From Chloroflexota bacterium (lineage in GTDB: Bacteria; Chloroflexota; Anaerolineae; Anaerolineales; UBA11579): a stretch of DNA of 64,000 nucleotides. Below the pieces are notes generated by a model. It did not search any database. It was given only the letters and a program-made list of their open reading frames with translations, and was not told where the DNA came from. The position numbers and the translations under genes were made by a program. The stretch is from NCBI GenBank assembly GCA_013112575.1, contig JABFGG010000005.1:251821-315820 (forward strand), written 5' to 3'. Shown piece by piece: positions 19,643 to 28,606 of the stretch (the stretch's first letter is position 1; each line of letters begins with the position of its first letter).

Positions 19643-20539
19643 ATGACAGACAGTATTGGTATCGCTCACATCACATCAGAAACCCCACTTATCCCGGCAA
19701 TCAACGCCTGGCGTTATTTCCTGGAAGACCAGGGGCGCTCCCCACACACTATCAAAGCCTTTATTGGTGATCTCAACCTGCTAGCAGATTATCTGGCCCC
19801 CGACAAAAACCTCGGAAGCGTTCAAACCAACGACCTGAACAACTTCCTGGATTGGTTACAGAATGGCCGCGGCGTGCCGTGCAGCCCCAAAACCCTGTCG
19901 CGGCGCATCACTTCCACCAAATCCTTTTTCCGCTGGCTGCAGGCCAATGGCGCCATATTGGCCGACCCTGCCGAAAAAGTGGTTTCCAAATCAGTACTCA
20001 GCCCCCTTCCGGATGCATTGGATGCAAACGAGATACAGGCAGTGCTGGAAGCTGCCGACAAACACCGCCATGCCCCCAAGGCTGATGCACGTCCCTACGC
20101 GCTGGTCAAGCTCTTGCTGGACACAGCCATCAAAAAGAGTGAAACACTCGGGCTGACGACCAACCACGTTGAACTGGAAGGCGCCAATGGCCCTTTCATC
20201 TTTGTGCGTTATGCCAACCCACAACACCGCTATAAGGAACGCAAGATAACGGTCAGTGATGAATGGGTGGAAGCCTACAAGGAATACAGTAACCAGTACG
20301 ACCTCAGCGAAAAACTGTTCCCCTGGTCGCAACGCCGTTTGGAATACATCCTGGAGGACATTGGTAAAGAAGCCGCGCTGGAAAATCAACTCTCCTTCCT
20401 GATGTGTCGCTGGAGTAGCGCCTTAGCAGCCTACAATGCGGGCACAGACCTCGACAGTATTCGACAAGATTTGGGCGTGTCAAAGATCCAGTTCCGCGAG
20501 ATCAAGATGAAGCTGCAAAGGTTAGCAAAAGGGAAATAG
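19643..20539 (+). CDS. Tyrosine-recombinase-like protein with degenerate active site
   Basis: This 298-residue protein has an N-terminal SAM-like core-binding domain (about 15-110, INAWRYFLEDQGRSPHTIKAFIGDL, then LSRRITSTKSFFRWL) and a C-terminal region that lines up with XerC/D-type catalytic domains. The catalytic residues are mostly replaced. The TGLRxSE arginine is Lys (TAIKKSETLGL, about 160-174). The HxLRH box reads LMCRW (about 251-255), so the His is lost. The LGH box is LGVSKI. No Tyr follows within the usual window. ERKITVS keeps the beta-hairpin Lys region. It is probably a DNA-binding, non-cleaving relative. There is no adjacent att-like repeat or other mobile gene, and it ends at a strong bidirectional terminator, so I do not read it as part of an active mobile element. 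Confidence 0.75.
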   Translation: MTDSIGIAHITSETPLIPAINAWRYFLEDQGRSPHTIKAFIGDLNLLADYLAPDKNLGSVQTNDLNNFLDWLQNGRGVPCSPKTLSRRITSTKSFFRWLQANGAILADPAEKVVSKSVLSPLPDALDANEIQAVLEAADKHRHAPKADARPYALVKLLLDTAIKKSETLGLTTNHVELEGANGPFIFVRYANPQHRYKERKITVSDEWVEAYKEYSNQYDLSEKLFPWSQRRLEYILEDIGKEAALENQLSFLMCRWSSALAAYNAGTDLDSIRQDLGVSKIQFREIKMKLQRLAKGK

Positions 20540-20560
20540 TTAGCCTCCACGAAAATCGAG

Positions 20561-20591
20561 AAACGAGAATCCAAAATTTGGATTCTCGTTT
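20561..20591. terminator. Bidirectional terminator between convergent genes
   Basis: A perfect 15-bp inverted repeat (AAACGAGAATCCAAA and its complement) with a one-base centre has A-rich left and T-rich right flanks. It sits between the recombinase-like gene (+) and the rhodanese gene (-). Confidence 0.85.
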
Positions 20592-20653
20592 TAATTTCAT
20601 GAGCCGGGATTATTAAATAATGACTTGGGGGAAGCCTCGCTCACTTTTGTATA

Positions 20654-21490
20654 TTACTCTCCTGCATTGCTGCCCAGCGGCTGGCCTTCGCCTTTCCATT
20701 CGAAGAGGGAACCATCATAGACGGCCACATTGTCATGGCCGCTCACAAGATAAGCGACAGCGTTCACAGTAGCGGCAATACCCCCGCCGCAATAGGTAAT
20801 AATCTGCTTGCCGGGTTTAGCTTCCGGGAGCTGGGCGTCCAGTTCGTCTTGCGATGGGAAGCTTTCCAAACCGGCCTCAAAATTTAGAAGCGGCACACAG
20901 GTGGAGCCAGGAATATGCTCCTGGTCGTGCCAGTCCTGTGGCAGCGCATCCTGCACTTCGACCTCAAGTTTTTCACCGGCAGCTTGCACGTCCTGCATGC
21001 TGGCCCACATGGCCTTATTAAAAGTCGGTGTGAACTCGGCCGGCTCGTACTTGTTCTCGCCCGTTTCCAGCTCCCCACCAGCGGCCTGCCAGGCGGCCAA
21101 GCCGCCGTCCATGATGCGCACATTCTGCACTCCAGCATAACGCAGTATCCACCAGGCACGGGTGGCATTGGGGATGAGATGGGGGGCATAGACCACAACC
21201 TCGGAATCGTTGCTGATGCCCATTTTGCCAATTCCCCTGGTCAGCATCGTATCCGTTGTCATCATGTATTCATATTCGCTGAGCGGATCGGAGAAAACCT
21301 GGTGGTCAAAAAAAGCCGCGCCGGGGATATGCCCGGCCTGGTACTGCTTACGTGCACCAGGCATTTTAGCTGCTTCTTCGGGGCTCATACCCAAATAAAA
21401 TTCGATCTTGGCGTCATAGATGCGTAGATTGGGGTCACCGAGCTTGCTAAGTAATTCCTCGGCTTCAATAAAGATATCTTTGCGTTCCAT
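20654..21490 (-). CDS. Two-domain rhodanese-type sulfurtransferase
   Basis: This 278-residue protein has two rhodanese domains (about 8-135 and 160-272), the usual layout of thiosulfate or 3-mercaptopyruvate sulfurtransferases. The first, inactive domain carries GHIPGAAFFD and MDGGLAAWQAAGG. The second has HIPGSTCVPL and the active loop with Cys-234 (TYCGGGIAAT), then VAVYDGSLFEWKG. The loop CGGGIAA differs from both the thiosulfate (CRKGVT) and mercaptopyruvate (CGSGVT) types but is closer to the latter. GGAGGAG precedes the ATG. A TATAAT at 21554-21559 (minus) could give it its own promoter, apart from the DUF554 gene upstream. Confidence 0.9.
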   Translation of the reverse strand: MERKDIFIEAEELLSKLGDPNLRIYDAKIEFYLGMSPEEAAKMPGARKQYQAGHIPGAAFFDHQVFSDPLSEYEYMMTTDTMLTRGIGKMGISNDSEVVVYAPHLIPNATRAWWILRYAGVQNVRIMDGGLAAWQAAGGELETGENKYEPAEFTPTFNKAMWASMQDVQAAGEKLEVEVQDALPQDWHDQEHIPGSTCVPLLNFEAGLESFPSQDELDAQLPEAKPGKQIITYCGGGIAATVNAVAYLVSGHDNVAVYDGSLFEWKGEGQPLGSNAGE

Positions 21491-21576
21491 CCTAGATACT
21501 CCTCCGTTCGCTACTCACTTGGTAATGTAATTTATACAACAAATATTATTGGGATTATAGTATGTCGCTGATGTAT

Positions 21577-22290
21577 TTATCCACCAATCCCCAAATATGC
21601 CATCAACGCCACGATAAGCGGTGCAATTGCCAGGGCCGGCAGGAAGTTCCCCACACGGATGGAGCGAATCTCCAGCAGGCTGCTGATAGCCAGGCCCAGG
21701 AGCAACACGCCACCTACAGCCGTCATGTCGGCGACCATAGCATCGGTGATGAAGACCGAGGCTGCCGTGGCGGAAAGGCTGAGGCCACCTTGAAAGACCA
21801 GGATGACGATTACCGAAAACAAGACGCCCACACCCAAACTAGAGGCGAAGGCCAGGGCTGCAAAACCATCCAGCACGGATTTGATAGCTAACAATTCGTA
21901 GTCCCCCGTCAGGCCATCCTGGATAGAACCGAGGATGGTCAGGGGGCCGATGCAGAAAACCAGCGATGCGGTCAGGAAACCTTTGATGAAGTTGCTGCCT
22001 TCGGTCTCGCCATCACCACCCGCAAAGCGCTCCTCCAGCCAGGCGCCCATCTGCTGCAAACGCATCTCAATGCGCCACCACTCCCCCAGCACACCTCCAA
22101 TCAACAAACTCAGCAAAACAACAATGGCGTTGTTGGAAGTGGAGAACATCTGGATGCCGATAGCAGCCGTAAAAAGCCCCAACCCCGCGATCACCGTTGT
22201 ACGCACGCGTTCGGGCAGGCGCGCCCCAAACAGCAGGCCCAATGTACCACCGACCAACACGGTAGCGATGTTGATGAATGTGCCAGTCAT
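21577..22290 (-). CDS. DUF554 family membrane protein
   Basis: This 237-residue protein has about seven membrane helices. The start GTFINIATVLVGGTLGLLFGARLPERV and the block GPLTILGSIQDGLTGDYELLAIKSVLDGFAALAFASSLG mark the DUF554 (YdfK-like) family. Its function is unknown; a transport role has been suggested from its helical repeat. Its ATG overlaps the stop of the upstream Usp gene by 4 bases, so the two are coupled. Confidence 0.88.
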   Translation of the reverse strand: MTGTFINIATVLVGGTLGLLFGARLPERVRTTVIAGLGLFTAAIGIQMFSTSNNAIVVLLSLLIGGVLGEWWRIEMRLQQMGAWLEERFAGGDGETEGSNFIKGFLTASLVFCIGPLTILGSIQDGLTGDYELLAIKSVLDGFAALAFASSLGVGVLFSVIVILVFQGGLSLSATAASVFITDAMVADMTAVGGVLLLGLAISSLLEIRSIRVGNFLPALAIAPLIVALMAYLGIGG

Positions 22291-22757
22291 GACTCCCCGG
22301 CTTGAGCCTGAATGGTCTTAACGACTTCACCATGGTGCAGGATAATGAATTCCACCCCGGATTCCCCGGAGATCTCATTCGCTACGGCTTCAAGGAAGTC
22401 GAGGTTGGTATGGCCGTCTTCATCCACGGCCATACCCAAGATAATGGCATCAATTGGATACTCATCAAGCACTTCGCGCAGTACCTCGCGAAAGACGCCC
22501 TGTTTAACAATGGCTTTGGCCGTCACGCCTTCTTTGGCAGCGCGCTCCTGGGCCATGGCCAAAATGAATTCACCCAAACCTTCCAATTCATGAGCCAGAT
22601 CCACCAAAACCCCGGAAGATGCCTGGTTCAAGAATTCTATATTGGTGACATTCAGGAAAAGTATGTCGGCATTGCGTTCTTTGGCTATGCGAACTGCACC
22701 ATCCTGGTTGGGATAGCTGCGTTTGCCGCCGCGGGTGGGAGCAAGTATGGTTGTCAT
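22287..22757 (-). CDS. Universal stress protein (UspA-like)
   Basis: This 156-residue protein is one Usp domain: strand TTILAPTRGGKRSYPN, then AKERNADILFLNV, and the late strand IDAIILGMAVDEDG. The usual ATP-loop GxGxxG(S/T) is not clearly present; the C-terminal part reads ISGESGVEFIILHHGE, so nucleotide binding is uncertain. An AGAGGAGG ribosome site lies in the 17-base gap after the transporter gene upstream. The order transporter-Usp-DUF554 looks like one operon; a regulatory Usp next to an ion transporter is a common pattern. Confidence 0.8.
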   Translation of the reverse strand: MTTILAPTRGGKRSYPNQDGAVRIAKERNADILFLNVTNIEFLNQASSGVLVDLAHELEGLGEFILAMAQERAAKEGVTAKAIVKQGVFREVLREVLDEYPIDAIILGMAVDEDGHTNLDFLEAVANEISGESGVEFIILHHGEVVKTIQAQAGES

Positions 22758-22774
22758 GGGTTTGCGCTCCTCCT

Positions 22775-24484
22775 CTAAAATCGTATCAACAGCCAGACGA
22801 AGCCCGCCAGCAGTGTGAGAAAGGTGACAGGTAAGCCGACTTTGAGAAATTCAAGAAATGAGATGGGTGTATCCGCCTGATTGGTGATTCCTGCCGTAAC
22901 CAGGTTGGCTTCAGCACCAATCAAGGTACCGTTGCCGCCCATAGCCGCTCCCATCGAAAGCGCATAGTACAGCACCTTGCTGTTGGCCCCAGGAATGGAG
23001 CCGCTCAGGAATTCGACGATGGGCAGCATGGAGGCTGCCAGGGGGATATTGGCGATCAATATGGATAGCGTGCCCGTGCCAAAGACGATGACAAAGATGC
23101 CCAGAGGGAGGCTATCGCCGATGACATCTGCCATCCAGGCAGCGGCAAAGCCGATGAGGCCGACCTCCTGTACTGCGCCAACGACGATGAACAAGGCCAT
23201 GAAGAAGACCAGGGTTGTCCAGTCCACGGCTTGGATGGTAGAGTGAATGTCTGGGCGCAGCCAGATCAACAATACCGTGGCACCGATCAAGGCGGGGACA
23301 GCAGGGACAATGTGGAAATTCTCGCCCAGCACGAAACCGATGAGGACGCCTACAAAGACGATGCCTGCTTTCCAGAGGGCACCGGGGTCTTTGAGTTCAG
23401 CATTCTTTTCGAGGGTAGCGTAGAGGGTTTCGGAAATGCCTCCAGCGTGCTTGCGCCACTCGGCCCGGTAATGCCAGAGCACATAGGCGGCCATGAGGAT
23501 CAGGGCCACGGTCACACCCACCGTCTGGTTAATCAGGAAATCCGTGAAGCCGATATCGGCATAGGCGCCGATGAGGATATTGGTAGGCGTGCCGATGAGA
23601 GTGGTAATGCCGCCGACATTGGAAGCCAACACTTCGGGGATGATCAAGGCAAGGGGGTTGATGCCCAGGGCCAGACCGATCTGGATGCTGATAGGCGTCA
23701 TCAGGAGCATGGTGGTGAAGTTATCCAGTAAGGCCGAGGCCACGACGGTAACGGCCATGAGGATGAGCACCAGCAGCCAGGTGCGGCCGCGGCTGAGACG
23801 ATAAGCCTGGAAAGCGGTCCACTGGAAGATGCCCGTACGCTCGATGATGGCCACGATGATCATCATGGCCATCACCAGGAAGATAACTTCCCAATTGATG
23901 AATTCCAGGGCATGTTCAAAGTCGACGATGTACCAACTGGGGGCAAAGATGTTGACAACGTGGCTCATGACCATGACCATCGAAAAGCCAAACAACGCGG
24001 CGGTGGTGCTGGCCACCAGTTCAAAGGCGATGAGGGCCAACACTGCCACGAAGATGACAGCGGCAGCCCAGAAGCCGGGGGTCACGCGACGCTCAAGGGT
24101 CAATTCGCCAAGATTAAGTACGCGGGACGTTTCCAGGTCATTGAGAGTATCGCTATCTAATGTAATCGTTTGGGACTGGTAGTGGGCACGAGTGATGTGA
24201 ACTTCCAATCCAGAAGCTGGGATTGTATTTAGTTCTAATAGATAAGAACCATCCTCGTGGCTTTCTGCCTCACCCAGCGGCGTTTCGCCACCAATTTCAA
24301 AACCCTCCACGACAGCTACCGCAATCGGTTGACCCTGGGGATCCAATAGATAACCAGAGATTATGAATTTATCCATGCCCCCCTGGTTTAAGCTGCTCGC
24401 CGTGGCCAGGTTGGTCATCAACAACCAAATCGTGATGCTCAAACCAAAGACCAATAAACCACGGTACTTCTTCAAGAAATTCAT
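22775..24484 (-). CDS. ArsB/NhaD (ion-transporter superfamily) permease with extracytoplasmic beta domain
   Basis: This 569-residue protein is counted from ATG 24484. A TTG at 24556 would add 24 residues that do not look like a signal. The first helix (LLVFGLSITIWLLM) acts as a signal or anchor. It is followed by a CarboxypepD_reg-like beta-sandwich (about 42-125: SGYLLDPQGQPIAVAVVEG..DGSYLLEL) and then about 11 membrane helices. The two half-site motifs are typical of ArsB/NhaD/SLC13-like carriers: SALLDNFTTMLLMTP, and NVGGITTLIGTPTNILIG (about 300), with the matching second half ANIPLAASMLPIVEF and GGNGTLIGAEANLV. The substrate (anion, arsenite or Na+/H+) cannot be told from sequence. It is the first gene of a minus-strand operon with Usp and DUF554. 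Confidence 0.85.
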   Translation of the reverse strand: MNFLKKYRGLLVFGLSITIWLLMTNLATASSLNQGGMDKFIISGYLLDPQGQPIAVAVVEGFEIGGETPLGEAESHEDGSYLLELNTIPASGLEVHITRAHYQSQTITLDSDTLNDLETSRVLNLGELTLERRVTPGFWAAAVIFVAVLALIAFELVASTTAALFGFSMVMVMSHVVNIFAPSWYIVDFEHALEFINWEVIFLVMAMMIIVAIIERTGIFQWTAFQAYRLSRGRTWLLVLILMAVTVVASALLDNFTTMLLMTPISIQIGLALGINPLALIIPEVLASNVGGITTLIGTPTNILIGAYADIGFTDFLINQTVGVTVALILMAAYVLWHYRAEWRKHAGGISETLYATLEKNAELKDPGALWKAGIVFVGVLIGFVLGENFHIVPAVPALIGATVLLIWLRPDIHSTIQAVDWTTLVFFMALFIVVGAVQEVGLIGFAAAWMADVIGDSLPLGIFVIVFGTGTLSILIANIPLAASMLPIVEFLSGSIPGANSKVLYYALSMGAAMGGNGTLIGAEANLVTAGITNQADTPISFLEFLKVGLPVTFLTLLAGFVWLLIRF

Positions 24485-24541
24485 GCTTTTCACTTCATCC
24501 AATATATTTAGCCAAACGTCCCGTATTATACCGAAGGTCGC

Positions 24542-24570
24542 TTTGCATTTCGGCAAGCATCTCCTATAAT
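24542..24570 (+). promoter_or_regulatory. Promoter for the comEA-like/thrC genes
   Basis: TTTGCA (24542-24547), a 17-base spacer and TATAAT (24565-24570). The ATG at 24600 follows with AAAGGG as ribosome site. Confidence 0.65.
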
Positions 24571-24599
24571 TAAATCAACACGTTTCAGAAAGGGATGAT

Positions 24600-25169
24600 A
24601 TGAAAACCTGGGAGGCCATTCTGGTCGGTATACTCACCAGCTTACTAGCAAGCGGACTGCTGCTCTTTATCAACAGTCCCCCACGCGGCGAACCTGTAGA
24701 ATTGTTGCCGCCCCCCACACCCGCAGCCATTATGGTGCACGTCTCGGGTGCAGTGAATAAGCCCGATATCTACGCCCTGCCGCATGACAGCCGCGTGCAG
24801 GATGCTATAGATGCTGCAGGCGGCCTGCTACCGGAGGCGGACGCACAGGCACTCAACCTGGCCGCAGTCTTGGACGATGGAGTACAGTTACGCATACCCA
24901 GTAAGACAGAAAGCGCCGCAGCACCCCCTGTAGCCAGTTCGCCGTTGACCAGCAGTATCCAGAGTAATGATGGGCTGATCAATATCAACACAGCCACACA
25001 GGAGCAATTGGAAAACCTGCCCGGCATCGGTCCGGCCAAAGCGCAGGCGATAATTGATTACCGCGAACAAAACGGCGATTTCGGCGATATTCGTGACATC
25101 CAGAACGTGACCGGGATCGGGCCAGCGACATTTGAAAATCTGCGCGACCTGATCTCGATTAGCGATTAA
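24600..25169 (+). CDS. comEA: ComEA-like competence/DNA-binding protein
   Basis: This 189-residue protein has an N-terminal membrane anchor (about 5-25, ILVGILTSLLASGLLLFI), a SLBB domain (about 45-100, VHVSGAVNKPDIYAL..VQDAIDAAGGL) and two helix-hairpin-helix motifs at the C-terminus (about 128-188, NINTATQEQLENLPGIGPAKA and NVTGIGPATFENLRDL). This order is the classic ComEA layout, which binds double-stranded DNA outside the membrane during uptake. No ComEC or pilus gene is near. It lies 11 bases before threonine synthase on the same strand. Confidence 0.9.
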   Translation: MKTWEAILVGILTSLLASGLLLFINSPPRGEPVELLPPPTPAAIMVHVSGAVNKPDIYALPHDSRVQDAIDAAGGLLPEADAQALNLAAVLDDGVQLRIPSKTESAAAPPVASSPLTSSIQSNDGLININTATQEQLENLPGIGPAKAQAIIDYREQNGDFGDIRDIQNVTGIGPATFENLRDLISISD

Positions 25170-25180
25170 ACTATTCCCCT

Positions 25181-26236
25181 ATGGAATACCACGGCCTTCT
25201 AACCCGCTACGGAGCGCTACTCGATTTACCCGAGCATACCCAAACCGTCTCTTTGCACGAAGGTAATACCCCGCTGATTCCCGTGCCACGGCTGGCAGAG
25301 GAGATGGGCGGTGGATTCGAGTTATTCGTAAAGTATGAGGGACTTAACCCCACCGGCTCCTTCAAAGACCGGGGCATGACAGCGGCCATCGGGGAAGCGG
25401 CTGGTCGCAAAGCCCAGGCAGTGATCTGCGCCTCAACGGGCAACACGGCGGCCAGCGCGGCGGCCTATGCGGCGCGTGCCGGTTTGCGGGCTATTGTGCT
25501 TATCCCGCAAGGCAAAGTGGCGGCGGGCAAACTGGCCGGGGCTGTGGCTTATGGCGCACAAGTGGTGCAAATCGATGGTTCCTTTGACGATGCCCTTACC
25601 CTGGTGGTGAAGATCACCGAGAAACACCCCATTGCGCTGGTCAACTCCATCAACCCTTACCGTTTGGAAGGACAAAAGACGGGGGCATTTGAGATCTGTG
25701 ACACGCTCGGTAAGGCCCCTGACTGGCTGTGTTTGCCGGTGGGCAATGCGGGTAATATCAGCGCTTACTGGTTGGGCTTCCGGCAATACAATGAGGAAAA
25801 ATCCACTGGTCTCCCTAAATTACTCGGTGTGCAGGCCGCCGGTGCCGCCCCATTAGTCTTAGGACACCCGATTGATAAACCAAGCACCGTGGCGACTGCC
25901 ATCCGCATCGGTCGTCCGGCGCGTGGCGAACAAGCCCTGACTGCTGCCGAGGAATCGGGGGGCCGCATCATTGCTGCCACAGACGACGAGATATTGGCGA
26001 TGCAACGCCGCCTGGCCGGCGAAGGTATCTGGGTGGAACCGGCCTCTGCCGCCGGGCTGGCCGGGTTGGAAAAGGAAATTAACGCGGGTACACTAGACCC
26101 AACAGGCAAACAGATCGTGGCCGTTTGCACAGGACATGGCCTCAAAGACCCCGACATCATTACCGCTAACATGCCCAAACCGGAACTCGTCCCCACCAGC
26201 CTGGAAGCCTTGGAAGAAGTAATACTGGCACAATAG
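25181..26236 (+). CDS. thrC: Threonine synthase
   Basis: This 351-residue PLP enzyme of fold type II converts O-phosphohomoserine to threonine. The PLP lysine lies in NPTGSFKDRGM (about residue 65). The phosphate-binding block STGNTAASAAAYAARAG and the late motif VEPASAAGLAGL fit threonine synthase of the short, archaeal/Bacillus-like kind, which lacks the long N-terminal insertion of the Escherichia coli enzyme. VSLHEGNTPLIPVPRL is the usual substrate-entry motif. It shares a transcript with the ComEA-like gene. The partner homoserine kinase lies 7 kb away at 33.3 kb. Confidence 0.92.
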   Translation: MEYHGLLTRYGALLDLPEHTQTVSLHEGNTPLIPVPRLAEEMGGGFELFVKYEGLNPTGSFKDRGMTAAIGEAAGRKAQAVICASTGNTAASAAAYAARAGLRAIVLIPQGKVAAGKLAGAVAYGAQVVQIDGSFDDALTLVVKITEKHPIALVNSINPYRLEGQKTGAFEICDTLGKAPDWLCLPVGNAGNISAYWLGFRQYNEEKSTGLPKLLGVQAAGAAPLVLGHPIDKPSTVATAIRIGRPARGEQALTAAEESGGRIIAATDDEILAMQRRLAGEGIWVEPASAAGLAGLEKEINAGTLDPTGKQIVAVCTGHGLKDPDIITANMPKPELVPTSLEALEEVILAQ

Positions 26237-26269
26237 AAGTCCCTGTTCGAGTGAGTAGAGGAGGATGAG

Positions 26270-28606
26270 GTGAAAGCAGGATTTGAGGATAAACACAGTC
26301 TCACCACAGACGTCATCCTGGTCGTGAAGGGTGCGGGGGAGCAAAAACTGGATGCTACTCTAGGCTCTTTCCTCGATGGGTTCTTGAAAGCTGTGCGCGG
26401 TTACGACCCCGATGCGGTCATCAATATCGGCCCGGAAAGCAAAATCTTCAAAGATTATGACTACACTCCGGCATTCAAAGATGAAGAGTGGGAACAGACT
26501 GCCGTTGAAGTGCTGCTCGAATACAAAGAAGAGGACGAGGACACAAACAAAGATGGGGAGAAGTCGGATGATGCCGAAGGTCGCTTCCGCCGTATCTGGA
26601 TCAAAGAAGCTTATTGGGAACCAAGGCTGGGGCTGCCGGGTGCTTTCCGATCACTTTTTCATGAATGGCGCTTGACCTCCTATGCACTCGTCAAACTCCT
26701 CGAGAAAATCTTCTTTCCCTGGCAGGATGACCTGGTTAAGAATGATGACGGGCTTGGCTATACACGCAGCTATCACCCCAGGAACAATAGCAAACACTCC
26801 ACCTGGGCTTATTTCTTTTATTACCTGCTGGCCTATGCGGTCATCTTGCTCTTCCTGAGTTTCACAGGGGTGTGGGGGAACCCACTCATTCAATCGGCAC
26901 TTGAGATCCCGCGCTCAGCAGGGAACTTGCCCCCTTTCTTAGCTTCACCAATCAGTCACGTGACGGCTTTGGCCGGACTGGCAATTTGGGCTTCCCTCGC
27001 CAGCGCCCTCAGGGCAAGACGCAATCGAAAGATAGAAGAGAGTGGAAAACCCTTACCGCGCATGCCCGGCCTCGGCAATTGGCTGTTAATAGGTCTGGTT
27101 GTCGCTCTCTTCCTGGAACCATTAGCTTACATCGCCTGGCTAAGCGTGTATGCTGTGGTTTTCGTTATCAGCAACCTATTAGCGCGGCGTATTGCCTGGA
27201 ACCAGCGCCCTGATTTTTATACGGACGCACCATTGCACTACCAGCCTGATGAGGATGAGAAAAGGCTGTACCGTCGAAACAACCGTATCTCCCTGATCAG
27301 CCAGTTGCTCTATCGCATGCTAGTAACCATTGCTCTGCCCATTGCAGTGACCCTGCTGGGCCTGGCAAAGATATTCTTAATCCTCAATATCTTTGGGGAC
27401 CTGGGCACACGTATCAATACAACGCTCTCTAATATCATCACGCAGACCTTTGGTGATGTAACAGCCTATGCGGTTGATCCCGCAGCTGCGTCAAAGGTGC
27501 AGAATGTGGTTGAGGAAGAGATGCGCACATTCGGCGATTTGACACGTAAAGGCCAAGACGAGGCATTTGTAAACAATATACATATTTTTGCCCACTCGCA
27601 GGGAACCCCCATCACCTTTGAAGTGCTTTTCCACAAACTCCCCAAAAGGCTTTTCAAGAAAATCAATACCTACATCACTATCGGCAGCGTGCTTAACCTG
27701 CACCATCTGGTCAACGAAGTGCTGGACGACAATTTCTGGAGCCGCTTTCCACCTGCCGAATATCCCGAACCACAGGGGCGTTTTAAGTGGTTTAACTTCT
27801 GGAACTTCACAGACCCTATCACGCAGTTCACCGGATTGGAAGCCTATCGGCAAGATGTCCTGTGGATCGGAGAGGATGGCACAAGCATACGCAAATATTA
27901 CGATGGCACGGCCAGAGTGGATTATTCAAAAGCCAGCCCATTCAGCATTAAGACACGCGACTCCCTGCTGAAAAACCATAGTGAATATTGGGGCAATGCC
28001 GATGAGATACACACTCCCTTTATCGAGCGTATTTTCTACCCACCAGGTACACGATGGATCCCCGATGCGTGGGCTTCGGAAGAGATCAAATTCAAACACG
28101 AACATCGCAAACTTGGCGGCTACCATATGAATGTGATGAATGTGGAGGAAATTGAGAACCCGGAGGCAGCACCCGAGCAGCGGGAGTTTTCACGGCGAAG
28201 CCGAAATCATTTCTTATGGCTCAGCGCAAGCTGGCTGCTGCTCGCTTCTCTAGCCAGTGCACTGTTCTATTTCGCGGGAAGCAGGTTAGCTTTCTGGGTT
28301 AATGGCGGTCGCCAGGGCTTGCTGGGAATGGCAAATAGTACCGGCACTTGGCTGGGTCGATTGCTACCAATGAATGCTACCGAAGCCCTGTCCGATTTAT
28401 GGGGATCGATAAGTAACTTTTACCTGGATCAAGAAATCATCAACGGGATTGGCCTGGCAGTGCTGACTTGGGCTGTACTCTCAGGCTTGTTCCAGATCAT
28501 TCCTGTCTCCAAGATAATTGGTTTTATCTTTCCTCAAAAAAAGATACAATTCTTTGACCCAGACAAAGCAAAAACGATTCTGGAAGAACGAAGGAAGGAC
28601 TCATGA
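26270..28606 (+). CDS. Large membrane protein with alpha/beta-hydrolase-like HSQG motif
   Basis: This 778-residue protein starts at GTG 26270 with AGAGGAGG five bases upstream. I do not recognise the family. The N-terminal strand DVILVVKGAGEQKLD resembles the oxyanion-side VHGxGxQ strand of certain lipases. Then come a charged segment (about 80-110), membrane helices at about 183-205, 225-245, 265-300 and 345-375, and a cytosol-like region with IHIFAHSQGTPITFEVLF (about residue 440), whose AHSQG looks like a nucleophile elbow (GxSxG variant). Two further helices follow (about 645-665 and 735-755). Candidate acid and His residues cannot be placed surely. The next gene, a cupin, overlaps by 4 bases (ATGA), implying co-translation. 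A membrane-embedded esterase or lipase is my best guess. Confidence 0.55.
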   Translation: MKAGFEDKHSLTTDVILVVKGAGEQKLDATLGSFLDGFLKAVRGYDPDAVINIGPESKIFKDYDYTPAFKDEEWEQTAVEVLLEYKEEDEDTNKDGEKSDDAEGRFRRIWIKEAYWEPRLGLPGAFRSLFHEWRLTSYALVKLLEKIFFPWQDDLVKNDDGLGYTRSYHPRNNSKHSTWAYFFYYLLAYAVILLFLSFTGVWGNPLIQSALEIPRSAGNLPPFLASPISHVTALAGLAIWASLASALRARRNRKIEESGKPLPRMPGLGNWLLIGLVVALFLEPLAYIAWLSVYAVVFVISNLLARRIAWNQRPDFYTDAPLHYQPDEDEKRLYRRNNRISLISQLLYRMLVTIALPIAVTLLGLAKIFLILNIFGDLGTRINTTLSNIITQTFGDVTAYAVDPAAASKVQNVVEEEMRTFGDLTRKGQDEAFVNNIHIFAHSQGTPITFEVLFHKLPKRLFKKINTYITIGSVLNLHHLVNEVLDDNFWSRFPPAEYPEPQGRFKWFNFWNFTDPITQFTGLEAYRQDVLWIGEDGTSIRKYYDGTARVDYSKASPFSIKTRDSLLKNHSEYWGNADEIHTPFIERIFYPPGTRWIPDAWASEEIKFKHEHRKLGGYHMNVMNVEEIENPEAAPEQREFSRRSRNHFLWLSASWLLLASLASALFYFAGSRLAFWVNGGRQGLLGMANSTGTWLGRLLPMNATEALSDLWGSISNFYLDQEIINGIGLAVLTWAVLSGLFQIIPVSKIIGFIFPQKKIQFFDPDKAKTILEERRKDS

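Noticed and set aside
19643..20539. Recombinase-like gene considered as the integrase of a prophage or integrative element
   Set aside because: Catalytic residues are missing, and there are no phage or transfer genes and no duplicated att-like ends near it. The tRNA genes at 10.4-11.0 kb are too far away and have no partial copy that I could see.
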